DNA from: Aureispira anguillae | GTDB lineage: Bacteria > Bacteroidota > Bacteroidia > Chitinophagales > Saprospiraceae | Direction of reading: 5' to 3' | Assembly: GCF_026000115.1 (NCBI RefSeq) | Contig: NZ_AP026867.1 | Coordinates: 7,355,001-7,419,000, forward strand | DNA length: 64,000 nucleotides | Part shown: positions 35,801 to 44,100 of the stretch, in pieces | Layout: every line of letters starts with the position of its first letter | How positions within the stretch are numbered: the first letter of the stretch is position 1 | The notes under the pieces: generated by a model | The model's database searches: none | What the model was told of the DNA's origin: nothing | Seen by the model: only the letters and a program-made list of their open reading frames with translations | Program-made: the position numbers and the translations under genes

Positions 35801-37344
35801 CAGATCCTCAGACAATCCAGTACAAAGAAATAGATCAAGTTTTGTCTGCTTCAGCAAGTGCTTATTCAGACGAATGGAACGTAGAGGATTACGATCATTG
35901 TGCTGCTAAAAATCCTTGGCAAAATCCTTATACCAAAGGAGAAAAAGGAGTATGGAGAGCGAAGAGTACTTATGCGTACATTGATAATCGAGATTTTGTT
36001 ACCTATCATCCAAATGCGAATACCAATTTGAATGATGTAGACATCAAAAAATCAGGAACAGTTGACCAAGTTCCTTTGTTTAATTGGACCGATCCATTTT
36101 TTGAATACTGTAACCATAATTGGGTTCGAACAGAAGATGTAACCAAATATAACTTAAATGGAGCAGCAGTAGAGGCACGAGATATCTTGGGCAATCATCA
36201 AGCAGAAGTCTATGGCTATAATAATAATATAGTGGTAGCAAAGGGAGTCAATACTCGATATTATGAAATGGGCTATGAAGGATTTGAAGAACCTGGAGTA
36301 ACAGGAAGTATCCACAATTTGGCAGCGGCAGGACATTATAACAATGGAAATTTAGATTTTCTGCCTTTTACCAACTGTGCTACTTCAACGATTAAACGTC
36401 AGGAAAACTATCGTTTGTGTTACCCAACTAAGCTATCAGCGAGCGGAAATACAGCTTATATTCTACTTCATAAACCTTATGACCCATTGGGGAATCTAAA
36501 TTTATCTGGAATTAGTTTGAGCTTGACAAATGGAACAAGCAAAATTAAAATTCCTACTACTACCGAAATTCGAGAACATGAAGTTGATTTAGGTGCAAGT
36601 GGTCCTTTTCAAATACCAGGTTTAGCACCTGTATTGGATGAAACTACCAAGGGGAAATTTACAGTTTATGGCGTAACTATTCCTAGTAGATTTAATTTAG
36701 GTGCTGGCTGGTGGGCTGGTGATGCTACCTTAATTTATGAGCAAGATTTAGCAGCAGTTAATACGGTATTACCGAGTAACTCCAAAGCACAGTTTTCTAC
36801 AGAAAAAGCACATACTGGAAAGTATAGCTTGAAATTAGTGATGGGAGCCAATGATTTGTTGCAATTTCCTCAAAATACGCTGCATCTACAAACAGGAAAA
36901 GCCTATATGTTTAGTGCTTGGATTAATGTAGCGTCTACTTTTGGAGGGAATTCAACCGTAAAACACAGCTATGATGATGGGCAGTTGGAAATCCGAATGG
37001 GGGGGACGTTAATGAAGCCTAAAGGGGCAATCATAGAGGGCTGGCAGCGTGTAGAAGGCAAATTTACGTATACTGGTAATAACGATTTATCTATCTTAGA
37101 TAATGCAGGGGCTAGAATGATGTACGTAGATGATGTACGGATATATCCTGCGGATGCCAATATGCAATCCTATGTTTATAATCCAGTAAATTATCGTCTA
37201 AAGGCGACTTTGGATAATAATAACTATGCTACTTTTTATGTATACGATGAAGATGGCAGCTTAATCTTAGTTAAACGAGAAACAGAGCGTGGTATAAAAA
37301 CCATTCAAGAATCTAGAAGTTATGTAAAATCGCACAATCAATAG
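29893..37344 (+). CDS. Giant SpvB/RHS-shell-like exported protein
   Basis: This 2483-residue protein has a signal peptide (hydrophobic core about 15-36). Residues about 38-125 carry a block typical of Bacteroidota proteins paired with RHS proteins: PEVQSFQPVGTTEMVNLFSG, FNYNIPL, YPVNLFYNS, WTGLGWNINVGSLSR and RGLPDDFNG. The GLGWxxxxxSxSR pattern matches the SpvB/TcB-type N-terminal domain of RHS and Tc toxin shells. The long middle is beta-rich and lacks obvious toxin motifs. A carbohydrate-binding-like jelly-roll is seen near 2295-2420 (AHTGKYSLKLV). The end reads FYVYDEDGSLILVKRETE, like an RHS strand. No sorting tail and no toxin C-terminus are visible. With the second giant protein it may build an encapsulating shell as TcB-TcC do; this is inference. 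Family call good. Confidence 0.8.
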   Translation: MSQFTNSNRKIMQRVAWFFIVLMVNQIAFPAAALALTSGPSQPEVQSFQPVGTTEMVNLFSGDFNYNIPLFEVPGPDGGYPVNLFYNSVTDANTEASWTGLGWNINVGSLSRSMRGLPDDFNGEIVTRKLDMLKNETIVAGSRLGVEIGGYDGATDILKHVGLSLSLNTNYTYNSYRGAGFSIDPTIGLKGSFGNEGSGIYKPKLSLGLNLSSTSMASLNTSFSMTKETDAVSSNFNFGLSFNGREGLSSMSLGYSLSSNEKEEGVVGSKQEGKTGYNPAGGGVSASYSFARTAYTPEVKIPWTGWNLSGSFSFAPGAAVVYATFGFNGSYSVQHVKDAGIPQPSKAFGYNYLQNALDDNRSLMDFNREKDGAVHRHNRFLATPSLSYDIYNVVGQGIGGMYRAHRSDYGFVYDPELFARTAGGSIGGQVGPHLKVGIDGSFNYSEQSNYRWPKYNGYFGNKNEKYGFKTAESGADFENVYYKTAGEMAAEPLDAYDYMGGDKPLRLKKNADYQYDGTDGGILEGPKVDESNGTLTADYEPIIKFNAGESKRKDRRPRNMAIQNISNNDLLDGNNNVVLPEYDIQYYDATTASNTALTQAEYQNLGKSDLSRTPNEQNAGFTALGLDGVRWVYGLPLQNTEQKEAIFSVDPVNNCSKRVFAHADIDGEIDYKRDGTHKYIDEKTLPQYAHSYMLTSVLGSDYVDIDNIPGPSDGDVGYWMKTNYVKLSNGYQWRAPFFGVNLIQGFENKRVDDMGSFMWGKREVYLPATIETKTHIAYFEVSQRKDARGAGAYVQNTGDGLGDYSYKLDKIKLYTKKEISSKGLSSAVPLKIVHFSYDYSLCPDVENNADATDNGKLTLKKVWFTYENNTRGALSPYVFKYENSNRAYNENALDRWGAYKALPANNECANLHNPYTTQFDLNDPNFKDQLDSDIASWHLSKIIMPSGAAMNIELERDDYAYVQDDVATQMQPIFALGITNDANENPDQGGFLSNDANLGQDERRVYFKLEHPLLPTEKEELKKYIEDLPLVKRKDGEGASFRQVYFKIRSNLKTATDVTNEYVTGYAEIENDGNGNPIIDFDTNKSPTDANGAYTEAYITLRTARKQVKGDHYHPMLMANWDFLKDNLPDRMFQINQIPDPENAVPQMAGFGAGLGAIFSGYYGFVKDRGFGQSVDVSQSFIKLNTPDKIKYGGGARVKQITMEDNWAPEANLTNTLGVVYDYTKTDADGTVYSSGVMENETTIGYDACALKYADIHEEIQSGMVKDVHIYEYPLNEGLYPGSGVGYSQVTVRSLASDYALRASKSTDRATFLANNNLPDGFGTTGQTVHEFYTAKDFPVVTDKTDLEDTETDPWLSMMMSFLVLTRRDEYTGTQGYSIELNNMHGQMKGQKTYAQDNTGKVLDKPLTEVSYEYKSKTKYIKDRGAFKTVRVLDNEVDVLIADDPNDTSPGNLDAKVEPRLVGVDYDFVMDGRESTSVSTSGGVAVNIDVTLIYPVPFPWPQFNLNGNRTRLAVTNKVINKRGIMTKMHAYDGQSHITTYNEVFDKYTGQPILKYTHNQMGGGIYNYTAPAYLAHSTLGMAADNVGMKFNGTLTATAHPNEFVFQGVSPSNVIDELIPGDEYIVYDELNNQTAKSRAVYLGNNLFSLENVTTFNPLGGNTSSLLSFNTVRSGNKNMLSASIAQYSTVDHREDNVSSNPMTGRRENTCTTKFIDFQEVKDGEYYADFDAYMDLVRSGLTAYQGLTINDYLPYPNYKCPNCAPSTSSFVYKDIPLTMQQIRWAKDALLLDGTVDLSARPAFRIIKGTNIISMYGNSKPTTNIVLVFYQGGMEEIIPFNWYIKRYNMTSGVPYDNIEEGGLNIFVNNNFFQDHLGITGGNPTPVLGVSDQATLYENMYDLEALSHKGPCMGGVHNRLFSFKIDGSKVPTDFYQNSNDPTSEILTEKNNGAYYEGIIYVELKCGDYYKPNLVESDPQTIQYKEIDQVLSASASAYSDEWNVEDYDHCAAKNPWQNPYTKGEKGVWRAKSTYAYIDNRDFVTYHPNANTNLNDVDIKKSGTVDQVPLFNWTDPFFEYCNHNWVRTEDVTKYNLNGAAVEARDILGNHQAEVYGYNNNIVVAKGVNTRYYEMGYEGFEEPGVTGSIHNLAAAGHYNNGNLDFLPFTNCATSTIKRQENYRLCYPTKLSASGNTAYILLHKPYDPLGNLNLSGISLSLTNGTSKIKIPTTTEIREHEVDLGASGPFQIPGLAPVLDETTKGKFTVYGVTIPSRFNLGAGWWAGDATLIYEQDLAAVNTVLPSNSKAQFSTEKAHTGKYSLKLVMGANDLLQFPQNTLHLQTGKAYMFSAWINVASTFGGNSTVKHSYDDGQLEIRMGGTLMKPKGAIIEGWQRVEGKFTYTGNNDLSILDNAGARMMYVDDVRIYPADANMQSYVYNPVNYRLKATLDNNNYATFYVYDEDGSLILVKRETERGIKTIQESRSYVKSHNQ

Positions 37345-37348
37345 TCTT

Positions 37349-38026
37349 ATGAATAAATTATTATCTACCATCTTATTCTTCGTTGTTTTCTCTGGATTGA
37401 CAATTGCTCAATCTTTTGAAGAGGACATGGCAAAAATGGAAGCGGCTTATCAGGGCGTTGATGATTTGTATTTGGAAATGGAGAATAGTATTTGGCAAGA
37501 TCAGAAAATGGAAAAGCAACAAAATACCATCATTCAGAAAAAAGGAGCCTTGTATCTTTATAAAATGGATGAGGCAATCATGTTGATTAATACCAAATAT
37601 ATTTTGATGATTGACGAGGTAAGTAAAACAATCATTTATGATAAATGGACGGCTGAAAAAGCAGAAAATTTAGCGAAACAACACATTCCTGCAACGGCGG
37701 ATATATTAAAACGATACCCCTCCGTTGTGTATCAGGGAACTGCCAAGCAACATAAAAATTATGTTTTAGAAAATAAAAATATACAGATGAGCAAAGTCGA
37801 AATCTCATTTGAGATTTCGACAGGTTTCATGCGTTTGGTTCGATATTATTACAATCCAGAATTGGTCGATAAAGAAATTTATACAGAGTTGAAAATGAAA
37901 AAAATTGACACCAATCCTTCTTTTGCTGCCTCTAATTTTTCTGAAAAACGATTTATAACCCAAGTCGGCAACCAGTTTAAAGGAGTTGGGAAGTACAGCA
38001 ATTATGCTGTTCGAAGTGCTAACTAA
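37349..38026 (+). CDS. LolA-like periplasmic protein
   Basis: This 225-residue protein lies 4 bases after the first giant gene. It has a signal peptide (MNKLLSTILFFVVFSGLTIA, mature from about QSFEED). The layout of helix, then antiparallel strands with repeated YLYKMDE, MLINTKYILMIDEVSK and IIYDKW, then KVEISFEISTGFMRLVRYYY, resembles the half-barrel fold of LolA/outer-membrane lipoprotein-sorting proteins. No sequence signature proves it, so the fold is a pattern-based call. LolA carries lipids or lipoproteins across the periplasm. Its location between the two giant exported proteins suggests a dedicated role in their transit or lipid handling. An alternative is an unrelated small secreted beta protein. 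Confidence 0.55.
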   Translation: MNKLLSTILFFVVFSGLTIAQSFEEDMAKMEAAYQGVDDLYLEMENSIWQDQKMEKQQNTIIQKKGALYLYKMDEAIMLINTKYILMIDEVSKTIIYDKWTAEKAENLAKQHIPATADILKRYPSVVYQGTAKQHKNYVLENKNIQMSKVEISFEISTGFMRLVRYYYNPELVDKEIYTELKMKKIDTNPSFAASNFSEKRFITQVGNQFKGVGKYSNYAVRSAN

Positions 38027-38113
38027 TTAAGTTTGATCTCTAATAAATAATCCGTTTGTTGATAGTGTAAACCATGAGCTAAAGAACAAACGATCAATAA
38101 ATATAACACAAGT

Positions 38114-41100
38114 ATGAAAACCTTAATAGCTCCCATTCGATTTATCATTGTGCTGTTGATAATAGGTATAGGGCTACCAACCCATGCTAAAGATATTGTC
38201 TACACTGGAATGAAAAATAAGGTGGACTTGGCCGTCTCTAAAGTAATTCATGTGGTAGATCCCAGGTATGGAGATCCAGGAGAAGGAGTAGATTATGTAC
38301 GAAGATATACGGCTGTGCCAGCATTGGTTTATAATAGAAACCAAAAAACAGATATTGCAGGCAATGTTTGGTCTTATGAAATAGAATATGATTTATTGTA
38401 CAATGATCCTGTTTTGATGCAAGGCATTGTAAAACAAGGAACTTTGTTTATTGAACACAATAACACAGAGGGAATTTATGAAGCTATAGGAATCCATGAA
38501 AGCGTAGTGGGGGATGTACAGCTAAAAATTAGAACCATAACTCCTGTTGGTAATGTTCCAGATGATATTCATTTGGAATTAAGACTGAAGGTAGAACGGT
38601 ATGATTATCTAGATGATGCAGATCCCATTACCAAAAACGAGATGAGTTTGGTTAGCTTTGCTAATAATCAGGCTGAAATATCTTGGCAGGTTGTGGATGG
38701 AGCAGAGTATTATGAGGTAGAGTGGGTGTATTGGGATGCGCAACACAATACCACGACTTCTAATTTAGCTTCAACAGATTTAGAAACTGTTTTTGAAAAG
38801 GCGGTTGGTATCGAAACGAAATCCAATTCGTATCAATTTGATTTGTTTTATCCTGAGGGATTGGTTTATGTTAGGGTTCGTCCTGTTGGGCGTTATATTC
38901 GTGGTGTTAATGGAGATTATAACCATTTAAAATATGGTCCGTGGGTGCAAGGGGTAGATCCTAATACCAATAGTTTTGTTATTCTCCTTTTTCATGGATT
39001 TGAATCCGATAGAATTTGGCAAGTACAGCGAAGTTTTGCAGAAGATGCTAAGAGCAAACAAGTGGTGCAATACTTTGATGAGGGAATGAGAGGGAGACAA
39101 ACCTTAACGAATTTAAGTAGCGATGATTTGACGATTGTAGCAGAAAATATCTATGATGCTGAAGGGCGTCCTTCTTTATCTACGTTGCCTGTTCCCGTTA
39201 AAAGTTTAATTGGAAAAAATCCCCTGCAATTTGGTGCAGGAACGGATGACCCAACAAGAGCAGAAGGCGGACTGATTTCAACCGCAGCCATTGATTACAC
39301 GTATAAGGATTTTGATAAAATAGATCATGCAGACGCATTATCTAAAGTAGATGCTCAGGGTAAAAAGCATGTCAGTGCTATTTATTATAGCGCAGAAAAT
39401 CCCTTTAATAATCACATCCATAGAGATTATATTCCAGATGCAGAAGATTTTCCCATTACGCAGGTGAAATTTCTAAATGATGCAACAGGACGAGTTGCTA
39501 GACAGTCTGGCGTAGGTGCTTTTTATCAATTGGGTTCCAATCATGAAACAAAATATTATTATGCAAATCCTAATCATAGTGAATTAAGAAGGTTATTCGG
39601 AAAGAACGTGGGAGATGAAAAGCATTACCGCAAAAATTATGTGGTAGATGCGAATGGCCAAATTTCGGTTAGTTATATCGATCAAGCAGGGCAAACGATT
39701 GCAACGGCTTTGGCAGGAAAAAGTCCTGATAATGTTAACACATTAACAAGTGAGCAGGGGAATACCAATACGATTGCTTCTTCTATTATGGGAAAAAATG
39801 TAGTGGATAGAACGGCTAAGACTAGCGTATTGTCTCATGCTATTTTTTGCGATGAAGCACCTAGAACGGATAAATTCTCTTATACGCTAACAGGGGATGG
39901 GATCTATATGCCAGGAGCTACGACATCGATTTGTATTGGTTGTGAATACGAAGTAAATATTAGTTTAATTGACGAAGGTGGAAATGCAATTCCTCTAAGC
40001 TTGATTGCTCCAACGAATACTGGAGGAGGCAATACCTCTCCACTTTACAATGGAATTACAACGCAAGTCATTAATGGGGAAATTGTCGTGCATTATAATA
40101 GTTTGTATGACAATACCTGCGTGCCAATTCCTACGGTCGAAGTGGATTTTGAAGCAGTCTTACAAAATGTCGGGAGTTATCAGCTTAAAAAAATCGTAAA
40201 GGTGGTAGAGCCTGATCCCAATCAATTAATTACTCACCTAGAAAATAGTGGAGTGTTAGCCGATAAGCAAACGTTTATCGATCAATATGTTGTTGATAAT
40301 TGGGATCCCAATGAATGTGAATATTGTAATGATGCAATTCGACTAAGGCTTTGTGAACAAATTGCTAGTGCCGAATATCCAGGTTATGCAGATGCAAAAA
40401 TTACAGATCCTGAGTACCAAATCTACTTTGATCGAGTACAATATTATTTGTTGAATACAAGTACTTACCCTGATTGCGATGATTTGCGTAGGATAGAGAG
40501 CTTGGCTGCTTCTTTAAAAACAGAATGCCATGCTAAGTTGGAATTGATGAAACAGCAAATCGCTCCTGCAGGAGATCCTACAACAGGATCACAAGGTTGC
40601 TTATATACTGAATTGGGATTTTGGGAACATGTTTACGATAATAGCAACCAACTTTCGTTAGAACGTTATGATGCTAATGGTCATGTGGTTACTGAAACCT
40701 TTAGCAGCAGAAGTGACTTTACTACCTTTATTCAAGATCAAAATAATTGGCAAGATCATTTTGTAGATCATCCAGATATTATATCAAAACACCCCGAATA
40801 CTGTGCGTACGAAGTTGCTTGTATCAGTGAGGTTGCCTTAAAAAGTCGTCGTTTTGATTTTGAACTAGCGAGCCAAAAAACTTGGGCAGATGCCGTTAGT
40901 TTTGGAGCTAATTTGCAGACTCCACAAACGGTAACTACAGAGCAGTTTGCCTCAATTATAGCCATGGATCCGTTTTTTGTAGCTTATCCCAATTACTCTA
41001 CGGATATGTCTAGCCGTTTGTCCAATTATTGTACCGATAATTATACCAATAATCCTCCTCATCCTACAGGGGTAAACGGTTGTGGTAGTGGTTGTTCAGA

Positions 41101-44100
41101 TGTGATTTGTTATATTAATAACATCTTGGGAGATCCTGCGCAATATGTCTCTACTAATCATAGTACGACCATTAATTCTCCTGATATAACTCCTTTGTCT
41201 GACGAAGATAAGTGGATGTTTTTTAGAGGTATTTATGCGGCTGAAAAAGCGAAATTGCAACAGCACCTTATTGACCATACTACGGGGTGTAATACTGGTT
41301 TCCCTTATACAGGAACAACAACCTGTGAGCCTATTATTAGTGCGGATGATACGCAGGATTTTATGGATGACAATGGAGGAGGTGATCCTTCTGATTTGAC
41401 AGATGTACAAGCAGTAGGAGCTAATGTAAACCAAGATAATTGTACGGCTATTTGTGAAGGCAATGCTCGACGTTGGGTCAACCAATTGTGCCCAGATTTG
41501 GAGGAAACAAATTCGCTAAATTATATACACCTAGTGAAAGAGTTTACAGATTTTTGTAAAGGGCATTGTGGAGCAGATGGAGATAATCCAATGGGCTATC
41601 TTTTTGAAGAATATTTAGACTCTACTTCTTCTACTTATGCTTTAGATCCTAATTTACCTACTTTTAATCAGGATTTAGCCAATGCACAAAACCGCTTGGA
41701 TTGGTTGATGAATCATGTGCCATCTTATTGCGGTAATGATCTAGTTAATAATCGTTTGCCTGCTGAGGTAGATGTTGTTTTTGCTCATAAGACAGATGTT
41801 TATGAGTGGAGTAGTGTTTATTCTTCTGGAGGAGAAGAACTAGAACCTATGTGTAAAGACGATATTATATGTGCTTTTGATTTACTAAGACAAAGTAGTA
41901 TTTTTCCAACTAAATATACAGATATTAATGCTAGTTGCCCTAGTTCTAATAACTTTTATATGCCATCACCCAATATATTAAGTTACTATTTTAGATATGT
42001 ATTGCCAACACAATCTGCTCCTAATTGCAATGATTATACTAATGTTGATTTAGGCTATTTTGAGAGCTCTAGTTTTGTTCTTCAATATCTTTGTGAAGAG
42101 ATAAAACAGCATAATTATTATATAAAATTCAAGACTGCTACTCCTTCCTCATTCTCTACGATGACTTTTTCATTGAAGGATATTCAAACAGGGGCAGCAA
42201 TAGATCCATTAACAATACAAAGTATAGGAAATTATAATAGTACAACTAATACAATAAATCTTACAGTTAAAGAAAATTGCACATGGAATCCTCCTTTATA
42301 TCTAGTTTCTAGTGCTGTAAATCAAACGATTAGTTGTTCTGATATGGTAGCGAGTTCTATCGGGGGAACACAGCAGATTGATGCAGAAGTTAAAATCATA
42401 ACTAGTTTCGGTGAATTAGGAAATGTGTCTACTAATTGTACTAGTTGTAAAGGAGGATGGGGACTAAAAAAGAACCAATTAACCATCAACTTAGACACCG
42501 TCAGAATACAATGTGAAGAACAGCAACGAGCTGAATTAACCCGAAAGGCAGAAAGTGCCTATGATAAATATTTAGAAAAGAAATTAAAAATACTGACCAG
42601 TGGAGAATCCTGTATGGCATTCACAGAAAGCATGACCACAGAATATACCACAACAGAGCATCATTACACCTTGTATTATTACGATCAAGCAGGAAATTTG
42701 ATTCAAACCATTCCACCTGCTGCCGTAGTTCCATTGCCAACCAATCACTTTGATGGGACAACAGCAGGTTCTACGAGAGGGACTTGGGACGGAACAGATC
42801 CTAGTCATGATTATGAAATGACAACAACCTATGCCTATAATACGTTAGGGCAAGTGGTCAAGCAGACCTCTCCAGATGGCGGAATGACGGAGTTTTGGTA
42901 CGATTATGCGCAACGTTTGCGCTTCTCTCAAAATGCTAGACAACTAGCAGCAGGAGGGCAATATGCTTATACTAAATTTGATGCGCAAGGAAGAACGGTT
43001 GAAGTTGGGCGTTTAGATGGTCATGGAGTGCTTAGTGCTTGGGATCTAAATAAATCGACCTTCCCTGAAGCAACCTTAGCAGGAGTACACGAACGGATCA
43101 TTACAGAATACGAAGAAGCAAGCTTTAGCCCAATTAGTCAAGATAATTTAAGAGGGCGAGTCGCTAGAACCTATAACGATCATATTGCTACTTATTATGA
43201 TTATGATGTACATGGGAATGTAAAACGATTACACCACCAAATTAGCGGTTTAGGAGCTTCAGAAATCGCCTACGATTATGATCTAATCACGGGGAATGTA
43301 AAAGAAGTTGCCTTTATGAAAGGGACAAAAGACCAATTCTTTCATCGATATACCTATGATGCCGACAATCGATTAACACATACCCAGACCAGTAAGAATG
43401 GCTATATCTGGGACTTAGATGCCAAATATTTTTATTATGCGCATGGTCCTTTAGCAAGGGTAGAGTTGGGGCAAGATAAGGTACAAGGATTAGACTATGT
43501 ATATAACCTTCAAGGATGGATTAAGGGCGTTAACAATACAACGAGTGAAAGTGATATGGGGCTAGATGGTTTTGTGGCAACTGGCATTGCAACTGGGAAT
43601 ACCATTCCTTCAATTGCCAATAAATGGTTTGGGAAGGATGAAGCAGCTTATTCTTTAGGTTATCATAGGGCAGATTATCAACCTATTGGTACAGGAACTA
43701 ATCTAGGCATATTCGATCATTCTAATACAGCGGCATTTAATAATGATATAAAAGGAACGAATGCAACTAAGGGGCTCTACAATGGAAATATTGCTTTTAT
43801 GATTAGCCATATTCCACAACTAGCGCAAGCGAATCCTTTGACCCATGCAACACAGGCAATGGTTTATCAATATGATGCCTTGCATCGTATCACGAATTCA
43901 GAATCTTATGCTTATGTTAACGGCTGGAATAAAAATGGTTTGAGTAATGCCTATCGGACGGAGTATACTTATGATGGAAATGGTAATCTTCAAACCCTTG
44001 ATCGTCATACGCTAGAGAATAGTACGAGTACTTCGAAACATATTGATGCTTTAACGTACCATTATGGTAGTGGAAATTTAAAAAATAGATTAGAATCTAT

